Part shown: piece by piece, positions 42,207 through 51,479 of the stretch
Layout: every line of letters begins with the position of its first letter
Numbering within the stretch: the first letter of the stretch is position 1
DNA from: Caulobacter sp. Root1455
GTDB taxonomy: Bacteria > Pseudomonadota > Alphaproteobacteria > Caulobacterales > Caulobacteraceae
Direction of reading: 5' to 3'
DNA: 64,000 bases
NCBI RefSeq assembly: GCF_001426905.1
Contig: NZ_LMFQ01000002.1
Span: 124,526 to 188,525, forward strand
Program-made: the position numbers and the translations under genes
The notes under the pieces: generated by a model
What the model saw: only the letters and a program-made list of their open reading frames with translations
Databases searched by the model: none
What the model was told of the DNA's origin: nothing

Positions 42207-44642
42207 CTAATCGCTGTACAGTGTGTCGCCCAATGTGGCGAGCGTTAGGCGCAGCACCACGGATTGATCGGCTCGCAATTTCAGGCCGTTGACGGTCTGG
42301 GTGTAGCGATCCTCGTTCTGGTAGATGACATCCACGCGGACGCAATCGTCCTTGTAGTAGACGCCAAGATCGCGGCGGGTCCAGGACCACTTGCTGTCCT
42401 TGGCCGGAAGGCCGAAGGCGCGGGCGTCCTGATAGGATAGCCGTCCCAGGGCGGTCACGCCCCAGTTTTCACGGATCTTGTAGTCGCCGACGAAGTCCAG
42501 GTTCTCCTGACGGAAGCCCGACGTGTCCTTGTTGTCCTTCAGGTAGCGCAAGGACAGGAAGCCGCGGGTGACCGAGGCGTCGACGCCGGCCTCCAGGCGG
42601 TTGAGCTTGCTGGTGTCGTCGTCGAAACGGGCGCGTGTGAAGGCGGTGACCCCGCGGATCGGCGTGATCGTGGCCGCCACGATCCAGTCGGAGGCCTTCT
42701 GATCCAGCCCCGCGCGGGTCGGCATCAACGGATCGACCTTGGTGCGCAGGCTACGGCCCAGCAGCACGCTGCCGCCCCGATTGTCGGCGAACTTCACCGT
42801 GGCGCGGCCACCCACGTTCATGCGGGTGCCGCCCTCGTAGAGGTCGAAGCCGGGCGACTTGTTGACGTCGAACAGGTTGGTTTCGTCGAGCTCGAAGTTG
42901 GTGCTGTCTTCGTTGAAATAGACCGGATTGCCGGCCGCGTCGCGGGCGACGATGATCGGCACGCGCGAGCTGTTGGAGCCGGCGGCCAACTGGACCAGGG
43001 GCTCCAGAACGACGCTGCCGCCGCCCTTCAGGGGCTTGAACATCGGCAGGCTCAGGTCGACCCCCGCGACGCCCAAGCCGCGCGAATAGTTGATGTTGGT
43101 GGTGTTGTCGCCAAGCGCCATGGCGGTGGGCGCCAGGAAGACGTCCTCCACGCGATAGGCGTCGCCCCGCGCCTGGGCGAACGGTTCGACGCGCAGGCCC
43201 GGCCCCAGGATCATGCTGGCGCGCCAGTCGCCCTCGATCGTGCCGCGGACGGAATCCACCCCGGCCGCGCCCTTGTAGCCGGGGTAGGCGTAGGGCGGTT
43301 CGCCGAACTGGGATTCCGACCGGGTCAGCACCACGCCGGAGCCGTTGAGGCGAAGGCGGCCGCCCAGGATGGGCGATTCAGGCTCCCAGCGCCCCTCGAC
43401 CAGAGGCCCGATCAGCGGGAAGGCGCCGCTGTTCTCGAATTGATTCGCCAAGCCGGCGGAATTGACCTGCACGACGCGCAGCCCCTGCACCGAGATCATC
43501 GAGGCCGAGAAATAGGACCGGTCCGACTGGCGGGTCGCATAGATCTGCGACATCAGGCGATGGTCGTCGGCTGTGTATTGTCCGCGCGTCTGATAGACGT
43601 CGCCGATGTCGTAGTCGTCGAAGATCAGCGCTTGCGACGCCCGCTCGGCGGTGAAGCCCCACTTCCACTGCTCGTTGATGTCGAACGAGCCCTTGGCCAG
43701 GATGTAGCTCTTGGCCGTCGCCTCGCCGAAACGGTCGCCGTGGTTGTCGAAGTCCTTGTCGTAGGTGCCGCCGACCCGCGCCTCGACATAGCCCGAATAG
43801 AAACGCTTGCGGTATTGGGCGTTCAGGAACGGGTTAACTTTCGTGTTAAATTGGGGGGTTACGACCAAATCCTGAGACGGTGAAAGCACGAACAGATACG
43901 GCTGCTGGTAGACCAGGCCGCGCTTCTTGGAGATGCCGATCTTGGGCACCAGGAACCCGGAACGGCGCTCGGTCTGAGGATCCGGATGCCAGAAGACCGG
44001 CAGGTACATCAGGGGCGCGCCGAACATGCGGATCGTCGCGTCGTGGTAGTAGACCAGGTGCTTGTTCTTGTCCTGAACCACCTTGTCGGCCTGGATGCTC
44101 CAGGTCGGCTTGGGCTTTTCGGCGCACACCTCGCAAGGCGTGTAGATCGCCTTGTTCAGCTCGGTGATCTGCTCGTTGCGACGCACGGCGCTGTCGGCGG
44201 CGATCTTGATGTTCTTGTCCAGGCGGGCCGAGAAGCCGCGGGCGAAGCCGGCCTTCAGGTCCTTGTCCATGGTCATGTCGTTGGCGAACTGGGCGGTGCC
44301 GTCGGCGTTGATCAGGGTCACATGACCGTGGGCGGTGACCACCTCGGTCTTGGTGTCGTAGACCACCTCGTCGGCGCGCAGGGTGCGGCCCTGGTAGCGC
44401 GCCTCGACGTCGCCGCGGGCGATCATCTTCTGATTGGCGTCGTCGCGGATCAGAAGGTCGGACTCCAGATAGTAGCCGGTGTCGCCCAGGCCGTCGTCGA
44501 CGGCCGGAGACGGCGCGGGGGCGGCCGGGATCGTGGCGAGCGGTTGCTGCGCCTGCGCCGAGCCGGCCAAGGCGAGCCAGGCCGCTCCGGCCAGCAGGAC
44601 CGCGCGGCCCTTCTCTGTCGCCCCCCAGCGAAGCTCCAACAT
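42207..44642 (-). CDS. lptD: LPS-assembly protein LptD
   Basis: This protein of about 811 residues has a signal peptide (MLELRWGATEKGRAVLLAGAAWLALAGSAQA), a periplasmic OstA/LptA-like jelly roll (IRDDANQKMIARGDVEARYQGRTLRADEVVYDTKTEVV), and a large outer-membrane barrel (PVFWHPDPQTERRSGFLVPKIG). A Cys pair (TPCEVCAEKPKPTW) fits the alphaproteobacterial form. It inserts LPS in the outer leaflet. ATG 44642 has AGG 7 bases upstream; a longer frame from 44675 would overlap lptG. Confidence 0.94.
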   Translation of the reverse strand: MLELRWGATEKGRAVLLAGAAWLALAGSAQAQQPLATIPAAPAPSPAVDDGLGDTGYYLESDLLIRDDANQKMIARGDVEARYQGRTLRADEVVYDTKTEVVTAHGHVTLINADGTAQFANDMTMDKDLKAGFARGFSARLDKNIKIAADSAVRRNEQITELNKAIYTPCEVCAEKPKPTWSIQADKVVQDKNKHLVYYHDATIRMFGAPLMYLPVFWHPDPQTERRSGFLVPKIGISKKRGLVYQQPYLFVLSPSQDLVVTPQFNTKVNPFLNAQYRKRFYSGYVEARVGGTYDKDFDNHGDRFGEATAKSYILAKGSFDINEQWKWGFTAERASQALIFDDYDIGDVYQTRGQYTADDHRLMSQIYATRQSDRSYFSASMISVQGLRVVQVNSAGLANQFENSGAFPLIGPLVEGRWEPESPILGGRLRLNGSGVVLTRSESQFGEPPYAYPGYKGAAGVDSVRGTIEGDWRASMILGPGLRVEPFAQARGDAYRVEDVFLAPTAMALGDNTTNINYSRGLGVAGVDLSLPMFKPLKGGGSVVLEPLVQLAAGSNSSRVPIIVARDAAGNPVYFNEDSTNFELDETNLFDVNKSPGFDLYEGGTRMNVGGRATVKFADNRGGSVLLGRSLRTKVDPLMPTRAGLDQKASDWIVAATITPIRGVTAFTRARFDDDTSKLNRLEAGVDASVTRGFLSLRYLKDNKDTSGFRQENLDFVGDYKIRENWGVTALGRLSYQDARAFGLPAKDSKWSWTRRDLGVYYKDDCVRVDVIYQNEDRYTQTVNGLKLRADQSVVLRLTLATLGDTLYSD

Positions 44643-44667
44643 CAACGACCTCGATCCCGACACAGAC

Positions 44668-45771
44668 TCAACCATCCTCGGTATAGCAAAGCAGCGTCAG
44701 TCCCGCCAAAAGCGCTACAATCGGCGGCGTCCACGCGGCCATGGCCGGTGTGAGCACATCGGCCTTGCCCAGTGCGCCACACAGCTCGTTAAAGAAGAAG
44801 AAACCAAAGCCCAGCGTCACCCCGGCGCCGGCCAGGCCCGCCAGCCCGCCCAGCCGCATCAGCCGCAGCGAGAAGGCGGCCGCCAGCACCGACATCGCCG
44901 CGAACAGCAGCGGGGTGGCCAGCACCTGCTGCAGCCGCAGTCGGAAGGGAATCGACGAGAATCCCGCCGCCTCGGTTCGCTTGATGGTTTCGGGCAACCG
45001 CCAGACGGCGATGGCCTGGGGATTGTTGAACCGCTCGGACGCGGTGCGGTCGTCCAGGTTGGACGGCCAGGTGGTGGTCTCCGAGCGGATGGCCCCGGCG
45101 CCCGGCATGGCCACGCGCACGCCGTACAGACGCCAGAAACCGGGCTCCAGCCGGGCCTCGTCCGCCTCGATGCGCTGCGCGAACTGCAGGGTCCCGTTGG
45201 GCTGCACCGCATAGACGAACAGCGACACGCCGTGCAGGCGCACCGAGCCGTCGACCTGGTCGCGCGCCCGGGCGCGAATGACCACCTGGTTCTTTTCGTC
45301 GCCCTGGCGCAGCCACAGGCCCTTGGGCGCCGACTTCAGATAGCTCTCCATCAGCGCGTTGCGCGAGGTTTCGAACTGGGCGCTCATGGCCGAGGTCAGC
45401 GGATTGAGCAGGGTCAGGGTCACCAACCCCATCATGAAGGCGGCGACGGCCGCGGGCATGATGAAGCGCCAGGCCGAGACGCCCGCCGCCCGCATGGCGA
45501 TCAGCTCGCTGCGCCGGTTGAGGCCCACGAACGCGCCCAGGGTTCCGAACAGGAAGATGAAGGGCGTCAGCACCAGGATCGTGGCGGGGGCCTGCAGCAA
45601 GGTGAGGAACAGCAGCTGGGCGAACCCGACCTCGGCGCGGGTGCCGACGTTCTTGGAAATGTCGACGAAGGCGATCAGCATGACCAGCACGCCGACGACC
45701 GCCAGGGCGGCCGCCAGACCGCCCAAGGTCTTGCGCAGCACATAGCGCTCGATCATGCCGACGCCGATCAT
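44668..45771 (-). CDS. lptG: LPS export ABC transporter permease LptG
   Basis: This 367-residue inner-membrane protein has three N-terminal helices, a periplasmic jelly-roll domain, and three C-terminal helices (FSLRLMRLGGLAGLAGAGVTLGFGFFFF). GLNRRSELIAMRAAGVSAWRF is the coupling helix for LptB. ATG 45771 overlaps the lptF stop by 4 bases and removes an implausible polar leader from the longer frame. Confidence 0.94.
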   Translation of the reverse strand: MIGVGMIERYVLRKTLGGLAAALAVVGVLVMLIAFVDISKNVGTRAEVGFAQLLFLTLLQAPATILVLTPFIFLFGTLGAFVGLNRRSELIAMRAAGVSAWRFIMPAAVAAFMMGLVTLTLLNPLTSAMSAQFETSRNALMESYLKSAPKGLWLRQGDEKNQVVIRARARDQVDGSVRLHGVSLFVYAVQPNGTLQFAQRIEADEARLEPGFWRLYGVRVAMPGAGAIRSETTTWPSNLDDRTASERFNNPQAIAVWRLPETIKRTEAAGFSSIPFRLRLQQVLATPLLFAAMSVLAAAFSLRLMRLGGLAGLAGAGVTLGFGFFFFNELCGALGKADVLTPAMAAWTPPIVALLAGLTLLCYTEDG

Positions 45772-46904
45772 AAAGCCCCCAGCGGCTGGAGGTCGTCGCG
45801 CGAACCGATCGCGATGTAACGGGTGACCTTCTGACGGAAGATCTGGCTCAGGCCCCACCAGATCGCCGCCAACGGCAAGGCGTACTGCAACGGATTGAGC
45901 CAGACGTCATTGTCGCAAGCGGCCTTCACGCCGAAGCCCAGGATCTGGACCATGGCGGCGGCCGCGCCGACGACCGCGATCCGCTTGCCATAACCCATTC
46001 GGCTGAACGACCCGCCGATCACCGCGGCCACGGCCATCGACATCATGGCCAGGTTGTAGAGCGGGCTGGCCAGGCGCCAGTGACCTTCCGCCAGCAGTTT
46101 TTCCCGGTTCTGCCGCTCCCACTCCTGGGTGAGATCGGGGAAGAACAGTTCGTGCGGATAGCGGTCGCCGATCTTGTAGTGCAGCAGCTCATCGCTCTGG
46201 AACAGCGAGCTGAGGTCGAAGGTGTACTCGTCCCAAGACAGGTACTGCAGCACCCCCGAACTGGAGAATTCCTGGTTGGAGCCCTTGCGCAGGACCAGCA
46301 CCGGCAAGCCCTTACGTTCGGCGATGACGCCTTCGCGGGCGGTGTAGGTGATGGCGCCGCCGTTGGCCTTTTCCTGATGGATGAAGAGGTTGTGGATGAC
46401 CTGGTCGCGATCGATCGTCTGGGCGTAGACCGTCAGGCCCGGCCCCGGCTCGGTGAACTCGCCCGGACGCACCAGGGTCGAGGCAAGATCGGACTTGATG
46501 TCGAAGAAGGTTTCGCGAATCGCCCGCGAACTCCACGGCGCGGCCCACAGGCTCATGACCAGGGACAACAGGGTGGCGAACACGGCCAGGCGCGCGGCCG
46601 GCGAGATCACCCGCCAGCGGCTCATGCCGCCCGCGAAACAGACCACGATCTCCTGCTCGGTGTGCAGCCGATTCAGGGCCACGAGGGTGGCCACGAACAG
46701 GGCGATCGGCAGAATCATGCTCAGCAGCTGGGGCAGGGCCAGGGCGATGATCTTCAAGAACACCGTCGCGCTCTGGCGCTGCTCGATCAGGACATCGAAC
46801 TCCGAGAGGCTGCGCGCCAGCAAGGCGAGCGCCACCAGGGCCAACGTCGCCAATAGCGTCGGGCCCAGAAGCTGGCGGAAGAGGTAGCGTTCGATCAGGC
46901 GCAT
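45768..46904 (-). CDS. lptF: LPS export ABC transporter permease LptF
   Basis: This 378-residue permease has the same layout as LptG (IERYLFRQLLGPTLLATLALVALALLARSL; NRLHTEQEIVVCFAGGMSRWRV as coupling helix). LptF, LptG and LptB extract LPS from the inner membrane and pass it to the LptA bridge and LptD. It is first in lptF-lptG-lptD-surA-pdxA-ksgA, and its promoter must lie in the 256-base divergent gap to pepA. Confidence 0.95.
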   Translation of the reverse strand: MRLIERYLFRQLLGPTLLATLALVALALLARSLSEFDVLIEQRQSATVFLKIIALALPQLLSMILPIALFVATLVALNRLHTEQEIVVCFAGGMSRWRVISPAARLAVFATLLSLVMSLWAAPWSSRAIRETFFDIKSDLASTLVRPGEFTEPGPGLTVYAQTIDRDQVIHNLFIHQEKANGGAITYTAREGVIAERKGLPVLVLRKGSNQEFSSSGVLQYLSWDEYTFDLSSLFQSDELLHYKIGDRYPHELFFPDLTQEWERQNREKLLAEGHWRLASPLYNLAMMSMAVAAVIGGSFSRMGYGKRIAVVGAAAAMVQILGFGVKAACDNDVWLNPLQYALPLAAIWWGLSQIFRQKVTRYIAIGSRDDLQPLGAL

Positions 46905-47160
46905 CGACGTTGGAGCTGGGAACCGACGGGGAGGGAAAGAAGCGGAGTCGCGCGGCGCGCCCCCAGGGAAGGCTCCCTTCTACACGGCGTGTTCGCGTGC
47001 GCACAACCGCTCAAGTCAGGCGAGAAAGCGGCGGTCGACGGCATTCGGCGGACGCCGCGCCGACGCCCCAGACGATTGGTGCTTTTCTTCGGTTCAGGTT
47101 TGCGTCAATCCAACGGGCTGAAGGTCCTGCTAGGGCTCCACCGGTTTTCAGGAGCGCGTC
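46905..47160. other. divergent intergenic region lptF / pepA
   Basis: This 256-base spacer carries promoters for both operons. A weak candidate for pepA is TTGCGTC near 47100 with GCTGAAGG 10 bases on. I see no palindrome or ORF of note. Confidence 0.35.
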
Positions 47161-48645
47161 ATGCGTATCGAGTTCGTCACCGCCGACACCCAGGCTGGCG
47201 CCAACGCGGCCCTGGCCGTCCTGGCCTACGAGGCCGCCGCCCTGTCGCCCGAGGCCAAGGCCGTCAACGAGGCGACGGGCGGCGCCCTGGCCCGCGCCGT
47301 CGCCGGCGGACGTTTCACCGGCGCCAAGGGCCAGACCCTGGACCTGATCGCTCCGGCCGGCCTGGAGGCCGCGCGGGTGCTGCTGGTCGGCGTCGACGGC
47401 GACGGCGCGATCGAGCCCGAGACCGTCGAGATCGCCGCCGGCCAAGCCTTCCAGGCGCTGAAGGCGTCCGGCGTCACCGAACTGGTGCTGAAGCTGGGCG
47501 GCGGCGACGCCGAGACGGCCGCCCGCGCGGCCTTCGGCGTCAAGCTGGCGGCCTATCGTTTCGACAAGTACCGCACCACCGAAAAGGCCGAGAAGAAGCC
47601 ATCGGTGAGCGTGGTCAAGGTGGCCGCCGCCGATCCGGCCAAGGCAAGGAAGGCCTTCGCCAGCCTCGAACCCGTCGCCGACGCCATTCTGTTCAGCCGC
47701 GATCTGGTCTCCGAACCGGCCAACATCCTGCATCCGGAGGAGTTCGCCGCCCGCGTGAAGGGCCTGGAGAAGCTGGGTCTGGAAGTCGAGATCCTCGGCG
47801 AGGCGCAGATGGCCAAGCTGGGCATGGGCAGCCTGCTGGGCGTGGGGCAGGGCAGCCGGCGCGAGAGCCAGCTGGTGGTGATCAAGTGGACGGGCGCGGC
47901 TGACAAGTCGGCCCAGCCCGTGGCCTTCGTCGGCAAGGGCGTCACGTTCGACACCGGCGGCATTTCGATCAAGCCGGCCGAAGGCATGGAGGACATGAAG
48001 TGGGACATGGGCGGCGCCGCCGCGGTGACCGGCGTCATGCACGCCTTGGCCGGCCGCAAGGCCAAGGTCAACGCCATCGGCATCCTGGGCCTGGTCGAGA
48101 ACATGCCGGACGGCAACGCCCAGCGTCCTGGCGACGTGGTCACCTCGATGTCGGGCCAGACCATCGAGGTCATCAACACCGACGCCGAGGGCCGCCTCGT
48201 GCTGGCCGACGCCCTCTGGTACTGCCAGGACCGCTTCAAGCCCAAGTTCATGGTGGATCTCGCCACACTGACCGGCGCGATCATCATCTCGCTGGGTCAC
48301 GACCTGGGCGGTTTGTTCAGCAACAACGACGGCTTGTCGGAAAAGCTTCTGGCCGCCGGCAAGGCCGAGCGCGAGCCGCTGTGGCGCATGCCGATGCCGG
48401 CCGCCTATGAGAAGCAGATCGAAAGCCCGATCGCCGACATGAAGAACATCGGCGGCCGTCCGGCCGGTTCGATCACCGCGGCGTTGTTCCTGCAGAAGTT
48501 CGTCAACGGCGTGCCGTGGGCCCACCTGGACATCGCCTCGGTGGCCTGGAAGAAGCCCTCGACCGATCCGACCGTCCCGGACGGCGCGGTCGGCTTCGGC
48601 GTGCGCCTGCTCAACCGCCTCGTGGCGGACGCCTACGAAGGCTGA
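47161..48645 (+). CDS. pepA: leucyl aminopeptidase (cytosol aminopeptidase, M17)
   Basis: This 494-residue M17 peptidase has an N-terminal alpha/beta domain and a C-terminal catalytic domain with two metals: FVGKGVTFDTGGISIKP (Lys and Asp ligands), KWDMGGAAAVTG, and the M17 signature NTDAEGRLVLADAL. It removes N-terminal residues from peptides in the cytoplasm. holC follows 2 bases after the stop, the common pepA-holC pair. Confidence 0.96.
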   Translation: MRIEFVTADTQAGANAALAVLAYEAAALSPEAKAVNEATGGALARAVAGGRFTGAKGQTLDLIAPAGLEAARVLLVGVDGDGAIEPETVEIAAGQAFQALKASGVTELVLKLGGGDAETAARAAFGVKLAAYRFDKYRTTEKAEKKPSVSVVKVAAADPAKARKAFASLEPVADAILFSRDLVSEPANILHPEEFAARVKGLEKLGLEVEILGEAQMAKLGMGSLLGVGQGSRRESQLVVIKWTGAADKSAQPVAFVGKGVTFDTGGISIKPAEGMEDMKWDMGGAAAVTGVMHALAGRKAKVNAIGILGLVENMPDGNAQRPGDVVTSMSGQTIEVINTDAEGRLVLADALWYCQDRFKPKFMVDLATLTGAIIISLGHDLGGLFSNNDGLSEKLLAAGKAEREPLWRMPMPAAYEKQIESPIADMKNIGGRPAGSITAALFLQKFVNGVPWAHLDIASVAWKKPSTDPTVPDGAVGFGVRLLNRLVADAYEG

Positions 48646-48647
48646 CC

Positions 48648-49109
48648 TTGACCGCCGCGCTCTGCGACATCTGGTTCTACCACCTCGAGCGCAGTCCCTT
48701 GGAAGAGGTGCTGCCCGGGCTGCTGGAAAAGACCCTGGGGCGCGGCTGGCGGGCCCTGGTGCGCGGCGGCGATCCCGCCCGCCTGCGCGGCCTCGACGCC
48801 CATTTGTGGACCTGGCGGGAGGACAGCTTCCTGCCGCACGGCCTGGACGACGAACCGATGGCCGACCGCCAGCCGGTGCTGCTGACCGACAAGCTGGACA
48901 ACCCGAACGGCGGTCAGGCGTTGTTCCTGCTCGACGGGGCCGAGCCGGGCGATCTTTCGGCGTTCGAACGCTGCATCCTGCTGTTCGACGGTCGCGACGA
49001 GGAGGCCTTGCGCCTGGCGCGAGGTCGATGGAAGGCCTTCAAGGGCGCGGGCCATCCCGTGTCGTACTGGCGCCAGGGCGCGGAACGTGGATGGGAGAAG
49101 CAGGCATGA
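48648..49109 (+). CDS. holC: DNA polymerase III subunit chi
   Basis: This 153-residue protein has the HolC pattern: C-D-I-W-F-Y-H-L-E-R-S-P-L-E-E-V-L-P-G-L-L-E-K, W-T-W-R-E-D-S-F-L-P-H-G, and D-K-L-D-N-P-N-G-G-Q-A-L-F-L-L-D-G. It links the clamp loader to SSB. The start is an unusual TTG at 48648 that shortly follows the pepA stop and gives M-T-A-A-L-C-D; no ATG is available nearby. It overlaps the lipoprotein gene by 4 bases. Confidence 0.93.
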   Translation: MTAALCDIWFYHLERSPLEEVLPGLLEKTLGRGWRALVRGGDPARLRGLDAHLWTWREDSFLPHGLDDEPMADRQPVLLTDKLDNPNGGQALFLLDGAEPGDLSAFERCILLFDGRDEEALRLARGRWKAFKGAGHPVSYWRQGAERGWEKQA

Positions 49110-49438
49110 AGCGACTCGTACTGACGGGGGTGGTGCTGGTCCTGGCCTCGTGCTCCAGCGCGCCCGAACCGGCGCCCATGCCGCCGCCGAGCACGCCCAC
49201 CGCGCCGCCGGCCATCGCCCTGCCCAAGGCGCCCGAGCCCGACAAGGACCAGTGCGGCCTGAAGGACGCCCAGGCTTTCGTCGGGAAGAACCGCTCAGAG
49301 CTGCCGGCCGCCGTCGATCCCTCACGCTGGCGGGTCGCCTGCACCACCTGCCCGGTGACCATGGACTACCGCGCCGACCGGCTGAACATCCTGTTCAACC
49401 CCGATACCGGCGTCGTCCAGCAGGTCAAGTGCGGCTAA
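49106..49438 (+). CDS. lipoprotein of the peptidase inhibitor I78 type
   Basis: This 110-residue protein has a lipobox (LASC, Cys16), a Pro-rich linker (about 20-45), and a C-terminal block with C-G-L-K-D-A-Q-A-F-V-G-K, T-M-D-Y-R-A-D-R-L-N-I and V-V-Q-Q-V-K-C-G. This fits the I78 family of small serine-protease inhibitors. It would be anchored in the envelope. It overlaps holC by ATGA, so it is co-translated with a replication gene, which is an odd pairing. Confidence 0.82.
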   Translation: MKRLVLTGVVLVLASCSSAPEPAPMPPPSTPTAPPAIALPKAPEPDKDQCGLKDAQAFVGKNRSELPAAVDPSRWRVACTTCPVTMDYRADRLNILFNPDTGVVQQVKCG

Positions 49439-49498
49439 GCCCGCCGCGTGGCACGCAACGCATAGTCGGTCACGGGGCGAAGTGGCAGCGTCGCTGTC

Positions 49499-49621
49499 AT
49501 GCGATCCCTGATCCTGACCGCGTTCCTGACGATGGTTCTCAGCGGCCTGGGCTTGCTGTCGGGGATGCGCCAGGCGGCCGTCCCGCCGCTCACCGACCGC
49601 GTCGAGGCGGGGACCCGGTAA
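49499..49621 (+). CDS. possible 40-residue single-pass membrane peptide
   Basis: ATG at 49499 opens a 40-residue frame: MRSLILTAFLTMVLSGLGLL, then GMRQAAVPPLTDRVEAGTR. It has one hydrophobic helix and a polar tail, and mostly GC-ending codons. No clear ribosome site is seen. It could be a real small protein between the I78 lipoprotein and the GH5 gene, or chance. Confidence 0.35.
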   Translation: MRSLILTAFLTMVLSGLGLLSGMRQAAVPPLTDRVEAGTR

Positions 49622-49724
49622 GGCCCGGCCCGCCGCGCGCCTTGGCCTGGACAACGTTGTCATCGGCGACCTAAAGTGGCCTGACCAGTTCGCCCGCCAG
49701 AGGCGACGTGGGGAGGTTGCCAAG

Positions 49725-51479
49725 ATGAAAGCCCTGTTCGCCGCCGCCGCCGCGTCGCTCGCCTTGCTCTCCGCCGCCGCGCCGGCCCAGGCCGACGGCT
49801 GGCTGAAGGCCAAGGACAAGCGGATCGTCGACGAGACGGGGCGGCCGGTTCTCCTGCGCGGCATGGGGCTGGGCGGCTGGATGCTGCAGGAAGGCTACAT
49901 GCTCAGGCTCGGCGAGTTGGGCCGGGGGCAGGAGCACGTGATCCGCGCCGAAACCGCCAAGCTGGTCGGCGCCGAGCGCGAGGCGGCGATCCACCAGGCC
50001 TGGCTCGACAACCACACCACCAAGGCCGACATCGACGCCATGGCCGCCATGGGTTTCAACTCGGTGCGCCTGCCCATGCACTACGGCCTGCTGACCCTGG
50101 CCGCCGACCAGGAGCCGGTGGCGGGTCAGGACACCTGGAAAGAGGACGGCTTCAAGCGCATCGACGACCTGCTGGCCTGGACCAAGGCCAACGGCATGTA
50201 CCTGATCCTCGACCTGCACGCCGCGCCGGGCGGGCAGGGCGCCGACCTGCCGATCGCCGACCGCGATCCGTCCAAGCCCTCGCTGTGGCAGAGCCCGGAG
50301 AACCGCCGCAAGGTCGTGGCCCTGTGGCGCAAGCTGGCCGCCCGCTACAAGGACGAGCCGGCGATCGGGGCCTATGATCTGCTGAACGAACCCAACTGGG
50401 ACTTCGACGGCCCAGGCGGGGATCACGGCTGCAAGGACGAGAAGCAGACGGCCCTGTGGGACTACTACAAGGCGCTGACGGCGGCGGTGCGCGAGATCGA
50501 CAAGCGCCACATGATCATTCTCGAGGGCAACTGCTGGGGCAACAACTACAAGGGCCTGCCCGCCGTTTGGGACGACAACCTGGCCCTGTCGTTCCACAAG
50601 TACTGGAACGCCAACGACGAAGCCTCGATCGCCACGGTTCTGAAGCTGCGCGAAGAGACCGGCCTGCCGCTGTGGCTGGGCGAGAGCGGCGAGAACTCCA
50701 ACGCCTGGTTCCGCGACGCCATCGCCCTGGTCGAGAGGCACGAGATCGGCTGGGCCTTCTGGCCGCTGAAGAAGATCGGCTTCAACCAGCCGCTCGAGGT
50801 CACGCCCAACCCCGGCTACGCCAAGCTGGTCGACTACTGGACCAGGAAAGGCCCCCAGCCGACCGCCGACGAGGCCTATGCGGCCCTGATGACCCTGGCG
50901 TCGCGCGACGTCCGGTTCGAGAACACCCTGCAGCATCCCGACGTGGTCGACGCCATGATCCGCCAGCCGCACGACGACACGACGCGGCCGTTCAAGGATC
51001 ATCGGATCGGCGCCAAGGGCGCGGCGTTCGCCGCCGTCGACTACGACCTGGGCGCCCTGGGCCAGGCCTATGCCGACAAGGACACCGCCAACTATCACGT
51101 CTCGACCGGCGGCCAGCGGACCCTGTGGAACAACGGCCGGACCTATCGCAACGACGGCGTCGACATCGCCCGCGAGGCTGACGCAAGCCCCTATGTCGAG
51201 GATTTCATCGCCGGAGAGTGGCTGAAGTACACGGTCGTGGTCGAGAGGGCCGGGACCTACGCGCTGACGGCGTCGGCGCGGGCGGTGGGCGAGGGCGGCA
51301 AGCTGTCGGCGACGGTCGACGGCGGGGCGAGCGACGGCCCGGTCCCGGTTCCGACGGGCGCGGCCTGGGCCGAGGTCCAGTTGGGCAAGGCCGTCCTGCT
51401 CGCCGGACGCAATGTCATGGTCCTGCGGTCAGACGGCGGTCCGGTTCTGGTCAAGACCGTGAGGCTCGCTCCCCGCTAG
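49725..51479 (+). CDS. secreted GH5 family glycosidase with C-terminal carbohydrate-binding module
   Basis: This 584-residue protein has a signal peptide (ending AAAPAQA), a GH5 TIM barrel (about 25-370) and a C-terminal beta-sandwich (about 420-580) like CBM6/35. Catalytic marks are YDLLNEPNWD (acid/base Glu) and LWLGESGENSNAWF (nucleophile Glu), plus GFNSVRLPMHY and H in LDLHAAPGG. It hydrolyses a beta-linked glucan or mannan outside the cytoplasm; the substrate is not clear. The last 51 bases overlap the convergent gene at 51429. Confidence 0.9.
   Translation: MKALFAAAAASLALLSAAAPAQADGWLKAKDKRIVDETGRPVLLRGMGLGGWMLQEGYMLRLGELGRGQEHVIRAETAKLVGAEREAAIHQAWLDNHTTKADIDAMAAMGFNSVRLPMHYGLLTLAADQEPVAGQDTWKEDGFKRIDDLLAWTKANGMYLILDLHAAPGGQGADLPIADRDPSKPSLWQSPENRRKVVALWRKLAARYKDEPAIGAYDLLNEPNWDFDGPGGDHGCKDEKQTALWDYYKALTAAVREIDKRHMIILEGNCWGNNYKGLPAVWDDNLALSFHKYWNANDEASIATVLKLREETGLPLWLGESGENSNAWFRDAIALVERHEIGWAFWPLKKIGFNQPLEVTPNPGYAKLVDYWTRKGPQPTADEAYAALMTLASRDVRFENTLQHPDVVDAMIRQPHDDTTRPFKDHRIGAKGAAFAAVDYDLGALGQAYADKDTANYHVSTGGQRTLWNNGRTYRNDGVDIAREADASPYVEDFIAGEWLKYTVVVERAGTYALTASARAVGEGGKLSATVDGGASDGPVPVPTGAAWAEVQLGKAVLLAGRNVMVLRSDGGPVLVKTVRLAPR

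Noticed and set aside
43834-43849. TTAA-N8-TTAA resembling a CtrA binding site
   Set aside because: The CtrA full site is TTAA-N7-TTAA. Spacing here is 8 and it lies within the lptD coding region far from any start.
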